Shown in pieces: positions 8,539-16,253 of a stretch of DNA of 64,000 nucleotides (within the stretch, counting starts at the first letter, position 1; each line of letters begins with the position of its first letter). Made by a program: the position numbers and the translations under genes. Source of the DNA: Microcystis panniformis FACHB-1757. Lineage in GTDB: Bacteria; Cyanobacteriota; Cyanobacteriia; Cyanobacteriales; Microcystaceae. The DNA lies in assembly GCF_001264245.1 (NCBI RefSeq), contig NZ_CP011339.1, forward strand, positions 806,001-870,000. The letters run 5' to 3'. The notes under the pieces are model-generated. The model was not told the origin of the DNA. It worked only from the letters and a program-made list of their open reading frames with translations, and searched no databases.

Positions 8539-9078
8539 ATGAGCCAAAAACTAAAAACCACCTATCAAGAAACCATTGTTCCGAAACTGAAAGAACAATT
8601 TGGTTATACCAATATCCACCAAGTACCTAAAGTTATCAAAATTACTGTTAACCGCGGTCTTGGGGAAGCTTCACAAAACGCCAAAGCTTTGGAGTCTTCC
8701 AAGGAGGAACTGTCCACCATCACCGGACAACAACCGGTAGTGACTAGAGCTAAAAAAGCGATCGCTGGTTTCAAAATTCGCGAAGGAATGCCCGTGGGTG
8801 TGATGGTGACATTGCGCGGCGATCGAATGTACGCTTTTTTAGACCGTCTAATTAATCTGGCCCTACCACGTATTCGCGACTTTCGCGGTATCAGTGGTAA
8901 CAGTTTTGATGGTCGTGGTAACTACAGTTTAGGCATTCGTGAACAGTTGATCTTCCCTGAAATTGAATACGACAAAATCGATCAAATTCGTGGGATGGAC
9001 ATCTCAATCATCACCACCGCTAAAAACGACGAAGAAGGACGCGCCCTCCTCAAAGAGATGGGAATGCCCTTTAGATAA
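8539..9078 (+). CDS. rplE: 50S ribosomal protein L5
   Basis: A 179-residue L5, which binds 5S rRNA and the P-site tRNA. Segments PKVIKITVNRGLGEA, TGQQPVVTRAKKAIAGFKIREG and RDFRGISGNSFDGRGNYSLG are diagnostic. In E. coli rpsN follows; here, as in other cyanobacteria, it is absent, and a 222-bp repeat-filled gap leads to rpsH. Confidence 0.98.
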   Translation: MSQKLKTTYQETIVPKLKEQFGYTNIHQVPKVIKITVNRGLGEASQNAKALESSKEELSTITGQQPVVTRAKKAIAGFKIREGMPVGVMVTLRGDRMYAFLDRLINLALPRIRDFRGISGNSFDGRGNYSLGIREQLIFPEIEYDKIDQIRGMDISIITTAKNDEEGRALLKEMGMPFR

Positions 9079-9099
9079 ATCAATCAAGAGAAAAGTCAA

Positions 9100-9266
9100 C
9101 AGTGACCAGTAAATAAGTGATCAGTGAACAGTAAACAGTGAACAGTACACAGTACACAGTGATTCAGTCAAAAGACAGCAGGAAACTGCTATTTAATACT
9201 ACTCACTTAATACTCAAATCTGATAACTGATAACTGACCACTGATAACTGATAACTGACCACTGAT
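9100..9266. repeat. Dispersed repeat and heptamers between rplE and rpsH
   Basis: CAGTGATCAGTGAACAGT-type 7-mers, then an inverted copy of the dispersed sequence seen at 17660-17905 and in the 310-bp tandem unit (recognisable by its AGCAGGAAACTGCTATTTAA block), then CTGATAA heptamers. No gene. The rpsH ribosome-binding site AGGAG lies beyond it at 9281-9286. Confidence 0.75.
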
Positions 9267-9300
9267 GTTGATCCCAATTTAGGAGAAAAACAGGTAATTC

Positions 9301-9702
9301 ATGTCTGCTAACGATACCATCTCGGATATGCTGACCCGCATCCGTAACGCTTGCGCGGTTCGGCAGACCACTACTCAAATTCCCACCACGCGGATGACGC
9401 GCAGTATTGCTCAAGTTCTCAAGAACGAAGGCTTTATTGCTGACTTTGAGGAAGTGGGTGAGGGGATTAAATCTCAATTAGTTCTTTCCCTCAAATATAA
9501 AGGCAAAAACCGTCAACCGATCATTACTACCCTCACCAGAGTCAGTAAACCGGGACTGCGAGTTTATTCCAACAGTAAAGACTTACCGCGCGTCCTCGGT
9601 GGCATTGGCATCGCCATTGTTTCCACCTCTAGAGGCATTATGACCGATCGCGAAGCCCGTAAACAAAACGTTGGCGGCGAAGTCCTTTGCTACATCTGGT
9701 AA
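9301..9702 (+). CDS. rpsH: 30S ribosomal protein S8
   Basis: A 133-residue S8, a primary binder of 16S helix 21; in E. coli it also represses the spc operon. NDTISDMLTRIRNA at the N-terminus and the C-terminal STSRGIMTDREARKQNVGGEVLCYIW are signatures. An AGGAG element lies about 14 bp upstream of the ATG. Confidence 0.98.
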   Translation: MSANDTISDMLTRIRNACAVRQTTTQIPTTRMTRSIAQVLKNEGFIADFEEVGEGIKSQLVLSLKYKGKNRQPIITTLTRVSKPGLRVYSNSKDLPRVLGGIGIAIVSTSRGIMTDREARKQNVGGEVLCYIW

Positions 9703-9762
9703 ACAAGGATAAGCTATCAGCCGTCAGCCTTCCCCAGTTTAAACCCGATAGCTGACCCACTG

Positions 9763-9805
9763 ATAACTCTTCCCTGATAACTGATAACTGATAACTGATA
9801 ACTGT
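9763..9805 (+). repeat. CTGATAA heptamer repeat between rpsH and rplF
   Basis: Four to five tandem CTGATAA heptamers end two bases before the rplF ATG, so again no Shine-Dalgarno sequence precedes the gene. Confidence 0.85.
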
Positions 9806-9806
9806 T

Positions 9807-10367
9807 ATGTCTCGTATTGGCAAACGCCCGATTCCTATTCCCAATAAAGTCACCGTCGATATCGATGGTGCTACCGTGACGGTGAAAGGACCCAAAGGAA
9901 CTCTCCAGAGAACCCTACCCACCGCCGTCACCATCAATAAAGATGGCGAAACCCTGCTCGTTACCCGTCAAGACGATTCGCGTACCGCCAGAGAACGCCA
10001 CGGACTCTGTAGAACTCTAGTAGCCAACATGGTGGAAGGAGTCGCTACCGGCTTTCAAAAACGCCTCGATATCCAAGGGGTAGGCTACCGCGCCCAGGCG
10101 CAGGGTAGTAAATTAGTTCTCAACGTCGGTTACAGTAAACCCGTGGAAATGGAGATGCCCGATGGTGTTTCCGTCGCCGTAGAAAATAATACCCAAGTTA
10201 TCGTCAGTGGCATCGACAAAGAAGCGGTCGGTAACATTGCCGCTAAAATCCGCGAAGTTCGTCCCCCCGAACCTTATAAAGGAAAAGGGATTCGCTATCT
10301 TGGTGAAGTCGTCCGTCGCAAAGTTGGTAAAGCTGGCGGTAAAGGCGGTAAAGGAGGTAAAAAATAA
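9807..10367 (+). CDS. rplF: 50S ribosomal protein L6
   Basis: A 186-residue L6 with two duplicated domains, close to the factor-binding site. MSRIGKRPIPIPNKVTV opens the protein and PEPYKGKGIRYLGEVVRRKVGK closes it; the last residues are a Gly/Lys tail. The start abuts heptamer repeats with no visible ribosome-binding site. rplR follows after 3 bp. Confidence 0.98.
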   Translation: MSRIGKRPIPIPNKVTVDIDGATVTVKGPKGTLQRTLPTAVTINKDGETLLVTRQDDSRTARERHGLCRTLVANMVEGVATGFQKRLDIQGVGYRAQAQGSKLVLNVGYSKPVEMEMPDGVSVAVENNTQVIVSGIDKEAVGNIAAKIREVRPPEPYKGKGIRYLGEVVRRKVGKAGGKGGKGGKK

Positions 10368-10370
10368 ACC

Positions 10371-10733
10371 ATGAAACTTAGTCGCAAAGAATCAGTCCGT
10401 CGTCGTCACCAGCGTGTGCGTCGCAAAATTAATGGCACTGCTGAACGGCCGCGTTTATCCGTATTTCGTTCTAATAACCACATCTACGCCCAAATTATCG
10501 ACGACGTAGCCCAACATACCCTCGCGGCCGCTTCTACCCTAGAGGCCACCTTGCGCGGGGAATTAGAGTCCACCGCTACCCAAGAAGCCTCGGCTGCCGT
10601 GGGTAAACTGGTGGCCCAACGGGCCCTAGAAAGAGGCATTGAACAAGTGGTTTTTGATCGCGGTGGCAATCTCTATCACGGTCGCGTCAAAGCCTTAGCA
10701 GAAGCCGCTCGGTCAGCCGGCTTAAACTTCTAA
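10371..10733 (+). CDS. rplR: 50S ribosomal protein L18
   Basis: A 120-residue L18, a 5S rRNA-binding protein of the central protuberance. The basic N-terminus RRRHQRVRRKINGTAERPRL, the VFRSNNHIYAQIIDD strand and the C-terminal YHGRVKALAEAARSAGLNF are diagnostic. The 3-bp gap and AGGAGG within the end of rplF support coupling. Confidence 0.97.
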   Translation: MKLSRKESVRRRHQRVRRKINGTAERPRLSVFRSNNHIYAQIIDDVAQHTLAAASTLEATLRGELESTATQEASAAVGKLVAQRALERGIEQVVFDRGGNLYHGRVKALAEAARSAGLNF

Positions 10734-10759
10734 AATATCCTTTCAACACTGATAAAACT

Positions 10760-11281
10760 ATGGCAAAACGTCGCAAAGGCAACCGCGAAAAAGAAAAAGA
10801 AACCACTTGGCAAGAGCGGGTCATCCAGATCCGCCGGGTTAGTAAAGTGGTTAAGGGTGGTAAAAAACTCAGTTTCCGGGCCATCGTCGTGGTCGGTAAT
10901 GAAAACGGCCAGGTGGGAGTGGGAGTTGGCAAAGCAGGGGATGTTATCGGGGCCGTCCGTAAAGGCGTGGCCGATGGCAAAAAACAACTAATTGAAGTCT
11001 CCTTAACTAAGGCTAGTTCTATCACTCACCTCACCCGGGGTGCTTCCGGTGGCGCTCAGGTGCTTATGCGTCCAGCTGCTCCGGGGACTGGGGTTATTGC
11101 TGGGGGTGCTGTCCGTACCGTTTTAGAATTAGCTGGGGTGAAAAATATCCTCGCTAAACAACTCGGTAGCGATAACCCCCTCAATAACGCTAGAGCCGCC
11201 GTCAACGCCCTGGAAACTCTCCGCACTTTCTCCGAAGTTGCTAAGGATCGAGGCGTATCTATAGAACATTTGTACACATAG
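10760..11281 (+). CDS. rpsE: 30S ribosomal protein S5
   Basis: A 173-residue S5, important for decoding fidelity. The segment SFRAIVVVGNENGQVGVGVGKA and the C-terminal SDNPLNNARAAVNALETLR identify it. rpmD, next in E. coli, is absent as in other cyanobacteria; rplO follows after 10 bp. Confidence 0.98.
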   Translation: MAKRRKGNREKEKETTWQERVIQIRRVSKVVKGGKKLSFRAIVVVGNENGQVGVGVGKAGDVIGAVRKGVADGKKQLIEVSLTKASSITHLTRGASGGAQVLMRPAAPGTGVIAGGAVRTVLELAGVKNILAKQLGSDNPLNNARAAVNALETLRTFSEVAKDRGVSIEHLYT

Positions 11282-11291
11282 AGAAATCACC

Positions 11292-11735
11292 ATGAAACTC
11301 CACGAAATCGCCCCCCAACCGGGGTCAACTAAACGCCGTCGTCGTGTGGGACGGGGTGTCTCGGCCGGCCAGGGCGCTAGTTGCGGTCTGGGAATGCGCG
11401 GACAAAAATCTCGCTCTGGGACAGGGACTCGCCCCGGTTTTGAGGGGGGACAAATGCCCCTCTATCGTCGGGTGCCGAAATTAAAGCATTTTCCTTTGGT
11501 TAACCCCCGTCAATACACGATCGTTAATCTGAAAAAATTAGCTTCTTTACCCGCTAATACGGAAGTTACCTTGGAAAGTCTCCTAAAAGCTAACATTCTC
11601 ACCAGCAACGACGGCCCTTTAAAAGTTCTGGGTGATGGTGAAATTACCGTTCCCCTCAAGGTGAAGGCCGCCGCTTTTAGCAATAGTGCTAAAGAGAAAA
11701 TTACCGCCGCTCAAGGTACTTGGGAAAAGATATAA
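11292..11735 (+). CDS. rplO: 50S ribosomal protein L15
   Basis: A 147-residue L15, a late-assembly protein. The Gly/Arg-rich N-terminal extension (GSTKRRRRVGRG, GMRGQKSRSG) and the GFEGGQMPLYRRVPKLKHF motif are typical. A 249-bp repeat-bearing gap separates it from secY, longer than usual. Confidence 0.97.
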   Translation: MKLHEIAPQPGSTKRRRRVGRGVSAGQGASCGLGMRGQKSRSGTGTRPGFEGGQMPLYRRVPKLKHFPLVNPRQYTIVNLKKLASLPANTEVTLESLLKANILTSNDGPLKVLGDGEITVPLKVKAAAFSNSAKEKITAAQGTWEKI

Positions 11736-11796
11736 ATTTCCCCAGGAGATTACAAGAAGCAGGCGGGGAACGGGCAGCAGCGAGTTTTTTGCTGTG

Positions 11797-11874
11797 TGCA
11801 GTAAACAGTAATCAGTGAACTGAAAACTCACATCTGATGACTGATAACTGATAACTGATCACTGATAACTGAAG
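11797..11874. repeat. Heptamer and dispersed repeat between rplO and secY
   Basis: CAGTAAACAGTAATCAGTGA-type 7-mers, a short copy of the dispersed repeat (AACTCACATCTGATGACTG) and CTGATAA heptamers. The remaining gap to 11984 is AT-rich and could hold a secY promoter, but none is clear. Confidence 0.75.
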
Positions 11875-11984
11875 ACTGGATTGCTATATCATAAGAAAGA
11901 CAGGGGAAATCTTAAAAAAATCGAGAAAGTTTTCCCCCTCGATTACTTTTTCCCATAAAAAAACTGCACTAGAGGTAACTGTTA

Positions 11985-13304
11985 ATGGTCGTCAGTCGTG
12001 ATAAGGCTCCCACGGCACAGGAAACGTTTATGCAAATGGCACAGGCGGCCGGTTTACGCGGTCGCTTGTTGATTACATTGGGTTTACTGATTCTGCTCCG
12101 TTTTGGGATGTTTGTACCGATACCCGGTTTGGATCGGGCAAGATTAGCAGAAATTATTCAAGGTAACGCCGCTTTGGGAATCCTTGACCTGTTTACCGGG
12201 GGAGGATTATCGACGTTAGGGATTTTTGCCCTCGGCATTCTTCCCTATATCAACGCCTCAATTATCGTGCAACTGCTCACCGCTGCCCTTCCTTCTTTGG
12301 AAGATTTACAGAAAAATGAAGGGGAGGCAGGACGGCGAAAAATTGCCCAAATTACCCGTTATATTGCCTTTGGTTGGGCAATTATTCAAAGTATCGGTAT
12401 TACTCTCGGTTTATTGGTGGCTAACGGCGTTGTGGCCGGAACTTTACCCTCGATCGCCGCTACGGTTCTCGCTTTAGTGGCCGGTTCTATGTTCGTGATG
12501 TGGATTTCGGAACTGATTACGGAACGCGGTCTGGGAAATGGAGCATCTTTGCTGATTTTTGTCAACATTGTCGCTGTTTTACCGAAAACCCTCGGTGATA
12601 CGATTACTTTTGCTCAACAGGGTGGCCGACAAGCGATCGCTCAAGTGGTGATTCTCTTGCTGGTTTTCTTGGTGATGATTATCGGCATTGTTTTTGTTCA
12701 GGAGGGAACCCGTCGGATTCCGATTGTTTCTGCCCGTCGTCAGGTGGGTCGTCGTCTCTATCGGGAAAGAACCAGTTATCTACCCCTACGACTCAATCAA
12801 GGGGGCGTGATGCCGATTATTTTCGCCTCCGCAGTGTTGGTCTTACCTTTTCAATTGGTGCAAGCTTTACCCACGGATAACCCCGTCGGTCAGGTTTTAG
12901 TCCAGTTGGTTAATGCCCTGCGTCCCGATAGTTGGGGTTATGTGGCTTTTTATAGCTTACTAATTCTCGGTTTTAGTTTCTTCTACGCTTCCCTGATCGT
13001 TAACCCCAAAGATATGTCCCAAAACCTGAAAAAAATGGGAACCAGTATTCCGGGGATTCGTCCGGGGACCGCTACTACTAATTATCTGGAAGGGGTGCTG
13101 AATCGTCTCACCCTTTTGGGCGCTCTCTTTTTAAGTTTGGTGGCTACGATTCCGACTTTGGTAGAAAGCGCCACCGGTGTCACCACTTTTCGCGGTTTGG
13201 GGGCAACTTCCCTGTTAATTCTGGTGGGGGTGGCGATCGATACGGCGAAACAAATTCAAACCTATGTCATGTCTCAACGCTATGAGGACATGATTAAAAA
13301 GTAG
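11985..13304 (+). CDS. secY: Preprotein translocase subunit SecY
   Basis: A 439-residue SecY, the channel subunit of SecYEG in the plasma and thylakoid membranes. About ten transmembrane helices are evident. FVPIPGLD near residue 45 (end of TM1) and the TM2 region, the GLGNGASLLIFVNIV segment, and the cytoplasmic loop VQEGTRRIPIVSARRQVGRR are family marks. It is followed by a clear intrinsic terminator before adk. Confidence 0.98.
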   Translation: MVVSRDKAPTAQETFMQMAQAAGLRGRLLITLGLLILLRFGMFVPIPGLDRARLAEIIQGNAALGILDLFTGGGLSTLGIFALGILPYINASIIVQLLTAALPSLEDLQKNEGEAGRRKIAQITRYIAFGWAIIQSIGITLGLLVANGVVAGTLPSIAATVLALVAGSMFVMWISELITERGLGNGASLLIFVNIVAVLPKTLGDTITFAQQGGRQAIAQVVILLLVFLVMIIGIVFVQEGTRRIPIVSARRQVGRRLYRERTSYLPLRLNQGGVMPIIFASAVLVLPFQLVQALPTDNPVGQVLVQLVNALRPDSWGYVAFYSLLILGFSFFYASLIVNPKDMSQNLKKMGTSIPGIRPGTATTNYLEGVLNRLTLLGALFLSLVATIPTLVESATGVTTFRGLGATSLLILVGVAIDTAKQIQTYVMSQRYEDMIKK

Positions 13305-13314
13305 TTAGATAGTT

Positions 13315-13350
13315 AACCAGTGACCTTTTAGCGGTTACTGGTTGTTTTTT
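13315..13350 (+). terminator. Intrinsic terminator after secY
   Basis: AACCAGTGACC (13315-13325) pairs with GGTTACTGGTT (13333-13343) across a 7-base loop, with one G-U pair, then TTTTTT. It lies between two genes that are usually co-transcribed, so adk may depend on read-through or its own promoter. Confidence 0.85.
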
Positions 13351-13374
13351 ACCTTAAAACCCTATATTTAATCC

Positions 13375-13941
13375 ATGAGCAAACGGATCGGTGTGATATT
13401 TTTGGGACCGCCCGGATCGGGAAAAGGAACCCAAGCGGCAAAATTAGCGGAATCTCTGACGATTCCCCATATTTCTACCGGTGAAATTTTACGTCAAGCA
13501 ATTACAGAGAAGACAGAACTTGGTCAGCAAGCACAAGCTTATGTGGAAAAGGGCGAATTAGTCCCCGATGAGTTGTTGTTAGGTTTAATTCAGGAACGTT
13601 TAAAACAGCCTGACAGTGCTAAGGGTTGGATTCTTGATGGTTTTCCCCGCACGGTGGCACAGGCGAGCTTTTTAGACGCATTACTGGAAGAATTGGCCGA
13701 TAGTTACACATTTGTGGTCAATTTGGCTGTACCAGATACGGTCTTAATTGAGCGTCTGATGCAACGGGGTCGTCAAGATGATACTCAAGAAACGATCGCC
13801 CGTCGCCTACAGGTTTATATCGACCAAACTGCCCCCGTTTTAGATTATTACGGTCAAAAAGGGACTCTTAACCATATCGACGGTAATCAACCGCTGGACG
13901 CGGTTACGGCGGCTTTAACAGCAGTTGTCACTCCTGGGTAA
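13375..13941 (+). CDS. adk: Adenylate kinase
   Basis: A 188-residue adenylate kinase (ATP + AMP to 2 ADP), cytosolic. The P-loop GPPGSGKGTQ is at residues 11-20; the AMP-binding ISTGEILRQA and GWILDGFPRT segments are intact. The LID is the short form, hence the length below the 214 residues of E. coli. It is the last gene of the ribosomal cluster here; the usual infA-rpmJ-rpsM-rpsK-rpoA-rplQ continuation is replaced by repeats and clpR. Confidence 0.97.
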   Translation: MSKRIGVIFLGPPGSGKGTQAAKLAESLTIPHISTGEILRQAITEKTELGQQAQAYVEKGELVPDELLLGLIQERLKQPDSAKGWILDGFPRTVAQASFLDALLEELADSYTFVVNLAVPDTVLIERLMQRGRQDDTQETIARRLQVYIDQTAPVLDYYGQKGTLNHIDGNQPLDAVTAALTAVVTPG

Positions 13942-13954
13942 AGTTTCCCTCATT

Positions 13955-14045
13955 CAGTCATCAGTGATCAGTAATCAGTGATCAGTAATCAGTGATCAGT
14001 AATCAGTGATCAGTTATCAGTAATCAGTTATCAGTCATCAGTCAG
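13955..14045. repeat. CAGTGATCAGTAAT repeats after adk
   Basis: Alternating CAGTGAT and CAGTAAT heptamers, related to the TTATCAG repeat. The 91-bp element inserts at their right edge. Confidence 0.85.
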
Positions 14046-14047
14046 TA

Positions 14048-14138
14048 AGTAGTCATGCAAAATTAATTACCTGCCCGATCGAGCTAAAACCCTTACGGGG
14101 CAATGATCGTCATGTGTAAATAATTTTGCCTAGGTACT
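14048..14138 (+). mobile_element. MITE family A, 91-bp copy 1
   Basis: Ends AGTAGTCATGCAAAATTAAT and, inverted, AGTACCTAGGCAAAATTAT form imperfect terminal inverted repeats. It is flanked by TA on both sides (14046-14047, 14139-14140). By eye the sequence is identical to the copy at 24407-24497. It has no coding capacity, so it must be moved by a transposase encoded elsewhere, plausibly IS630/Tc1-mariner type given the TA target. Confidence 0.85.
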
Positions 14139-14145
14139 TAAAAAT

Positions 14146-14284
14146 TAGACCTCTTGCAAAAGTCTTAAGTCGATCCTTGTACAGCAACATTTTTGAAGAT
14201 TATCAACTACTAATAAATAATTAACTGAAAGTCCCTCCCATTATTGTTTCTATCGTTTGTTTTCGGATTTATGCAAGAGGTCTA
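14146..14284. mobile_element. MITE with GACCTCTTGCA termini
   Basis: TAGACCTCTTGCA at the left is inverted as TGCAAGAGGTCTA at the right, enclosing 113 bp without a gene. TA at both ends may be the target duplication. A single matching end (CAAGAGGTCTA) occurs near 35882. Confidence 0.7.
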
Positions 14285-14380
14285 TCACCACTTTTTATAA
14301 GTTTTTTATATCAAACAAGCTTTAATAGTTGAGAATATTTAAATTTACATTTCGCAATATTTATCTTTTCTTAAGAATTT

Positions 14381-14399
14381 AATGAGAATTATTCTCATT
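14381..14399. promoter_or_regulatory. Fur-box-like palindrome upstream of clpR
   Basis: AATGAGAATTATTCTCATT is a perfect 9-1-9 palindrome matching the 7-1-7 Fur motif (TGAGAAT-T-ATTCTCA). It ends 11 bp before a predicted -35 element. No iron-uptake gene follows, so the regulated product is uncertain. Confidence 0.6.
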
Positions 14400-14410
14400 T
14401 GTTTACGAGG

Positions 14411-14440
14411 TTGCAATACTTCCAGCGATTATGGTATAAT
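14411..14440 (+). promoter_or_regulatory. Predicted promoter upstream of clpR
   Basis: TTGCAA (14411-14416), 18-bp spacer, TATAAT (14435-14440). The next gene is clpR, about 320 nt downstream; the long leader contains a 12-bp inverted repeat. Confidence 0.55.
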
Positions 14441-14664
14441 TTCGCAGTATGAAATGATAGGCTTATCCGTGCTTTTTTGGGTTTTTAGCTGTCTGTTGAT
14501 TCTGAAAACCCTTGCTAAATCTACACTCACCTATTTGGGAACAGCAATAAATGGGGGTTAAAGAGCCTTTTAAAACCCAACCCGTTGATCAATTAATTGT
14601 GTAGTTTTGTTGCAAAGAGAAAGTTTTTTTGACAAAAAGAACAAAGTGTGCTGCCACTGGATTG

Positions 14665-14725
14665 AACTTAGTGTCAACATTCATCCCGTCGCGCTCAAGG
14701 GAGGGACTTCTGCTGACACTAAGTT
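14665..14725 (+). promoter_or_regulatory. 12-bp inverted repeat in the clpR leader
   Basis: AACTTAGTGTCA (14665-14676) is exactly inverted as TGACACTAAGTT (14714-14725), 41 bp before the clpR start. It could be an operator or an RNA stem with a 37-nt loop. Confidence 0.45.
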
Positions 14726-14765
14726 AAAATCAAAAGCAGGATACTGTGTATGACGGAAAAACTCG

Positions 14766-15452
14766 ATGAACTCAGTGATTAAAGCGGTACAAACTGCCTA
14801 TTATGGGGATGCAGCCTATCGGACACCACCACCAGACTTGGAATCTCTCCTGCTCAAAGAGAGAATTGTCTATCTGGGGTTGCCCTTATTTTCCTCCGAT
14901 GATGTCAAGCGCAATGTCGGGGTGGACGTGACGGAATTAATTATCGCGCAACTGCTTTACCTGCAATTTGACGATCCCGAAAAACCGATTTTCTTCTATA
15001 TCAACTCTACCGGCACATCCTGGTACACCGGCGACGCGATCGGTTACGAAACGGAAGCTTTCGCCATCTGTGACACCCTCAACTACATTAAACCTCCCGT
15101 TCATACTATCTGTATCGGTCAGGCCATGGGAACGGCAGCGATGATTCTTTCCGCGGGAACCAGGGGTTTTCGCGCCTCCTTACCCCACGCTACCATCGTT
15201 CTCAACCAAAACCGCACTGGGGCGCAAGGACAAGCCACCGATATCCAGATTCGCGCCAAGGAGGTAATCGCCAACAAACAGACGATGTTGGAAATTTTCT
15301 CGAAAAATACGGGTCAAACCACCGAAAAACTGGCGAAAGATATGGATCGCACCTTCTATCTCACCCCACAACAGGCGAAAGACTACGGATTAATCGATCG
15401 CGTTCTCGAAAGTCGCAAGGAACTGCCGAAACCCCTCGCCCAAGTTAGTTAA
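14766..15452 (+). CDS. clpR: ClpR, catalytically inactive ClpP paralogue
   Basis: A 228-residue ClpP-fold protein that forms the mixed ClpP3/R protease core with its neighbour (known from Synechococcus). Alignment by eye to ClpP shows the nucleophile Ser replaced by Gly122 (GQAMGTAAM against GLAASMGAF) and the catalytic His replaced by Asn147 (HATIVLNQ against HARIMIHQ), so it should be inactive on its own. clpP3 follows after 35 bp in an operon. The start at 14766 is the first ATG giving normal length; an out-of-frame ATG lies 17 bp upstream. Confidence 0.93.
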   Translation: MNSVIKAVQTAYYGDAAYRTPPPDLESLLLKERIVYLGLPLFSSDDVKRNVGVDVTELIIAQLLYLQFDDPEKPIFFYINSTGTSWYTGDAIGYETEAFAICDTLNYIKPPVHTICIGQAMGTAAMILSAGTRGFRASLPHATIVLNQNRTGAQGQATDIQIRAKEVIANKQTMLEIFSKNTGQTTEKLAKDMDRTFYLTPQQAKDYGLIDRVLESRKELPKPLAQVS

Positions 15453-15487
15453 GATTTATTACAAATTAGCAGGAGTTGTTACCAATT

Positions 15488-16087
15488 ATGCCTATCGGTG
15501 TGCCAAAAGTTCCCTACCGTCTGCCGGGTAGCCAATACGAACAGTGGATTAGCATTTACAGCCGTCTTTCGGTGGAACGCATTCTTTTTTTAGGACAGGA
15601 AGTCACCGACGGGTTAGCCAATGCCCTTGTGGCCCAAATGCTTTATCTCGACTCAGAAGACCCCACCAAACCCATCTATCTCTATATCAACTCGCCAGGG
15701 GGTTCCGTTACCGCCGGTATGGCCATCTACGACACCATGCAGTACATCAAAGCGGAAGTGGTGACTATCTGTGTGGGATTAGCGGCCTCTATGGGGGCAT
15801 TTTTACTGGCTTCTGGTAGTCCGGGTAAGCGTCTCGCTCTTCCCCACGCGCGGATTATGATTCACCAACCCATGGGCGGAACCGGGCGCCGGCAAGCGAC
15901 GGATATCGACATTGAAGCTAAGGAAATCCTGCGTATTCGCCAGCAATTAAACGAAATTATGGCTAATCGCACCGGACAAACCATCGAACGTATCGAAAAA
16001 GACACGGACCGCGATTATTTCCTCTCCGCCGAGGAAGCTGTCGCCTACGGTTTAATTGATAAGGTGGTGGAGGGAAGACCGGCTTAA
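15488..16087 (+). CDS. clpP: ATP-dependent Clp protease proteolytic subunit (ClpP3 type)
   Basis: A 199-residue serine protease subunit. Catalytic Ser101 (GLAASMGAF) and His126 (ARIMIHQP) are present, and the third residue, an Asp, lies in the DTDRDYF segment around 170-176. It pairs with ClpR in the essential cyanobacterial ClpCP3/R protease. The ATG at 15488 is preferred; AGGAG at 15471-15475 precedes it by 12 bp, whereas an in-frame TTG directly abuts that element. Confidence 0.95.
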   Translation: MPIGVPKVPYRLPGSQYEQWISIYSRLSVERILFLGQEVTDGLANALVAQMLYLDSEDPTKPIYLYINSPGGSVTAGMAIYDTMQYIKAEVVTICVGLAASMGAFLLASGSPGKRLALPHARIMIHQPMGGTGRRQATDIDIEAKEILRIRQQLNEIMANRTGQTIERIEKDTDRDYFLSAEEAVAYGLIDKVVEGRPA

Positions 16088-16097
16088 GTCAGCCATA

Positions 16098-16135
16098 GGT
16101 TAGAACAGGTTTCTCGCCTGTTCTAACCTTTTTTT
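16098..16135 (+). terminator. Intrinsic terminator after clpP
   Basis: GGTTAGAACAGG (16098-16109) pairs perfectly with CCTGTTCTAACC (16117-16128), loop of 7, followed by seven T. It closes the clpR-clpP operon. Confidence 0.95.
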
Positions 16136-16253
16136 CTGATAATCAACCTGACTTCTTTACCATAAAAAACGGGAAAAAACTGTATCAAAATTAGCAGAAA
16201 TGGGCAAAAAAAAAATAAACTCGTTTCCGTTAATTATTGAAGGAAATTTGCCG

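Larger units (their letters stand above)
13942..14765. other. Gene-free accessory stretch between adk and clpR
   Basis: In order it holds 7/14-bp CAGTGATCAGTAAT repeats (13955-14045), a 91-bp TA-flanked element (14048-14138), a GACCTCTTGCA inverted-repeat element (14146-14284), a Fur-like palindrome with promoter (14381-14440) and a 12-bp inverted repeat in the clpR leader (14665-14725). A 17-codon frame near 14552 (MGVKEPFK start) is too short to call. Confidence 0.7.

Noticed and set aside
14552..14605. 17-codon frame in the clpR leader
   Set aside because: Too short to support without conservation data; no ribosome-binding site.
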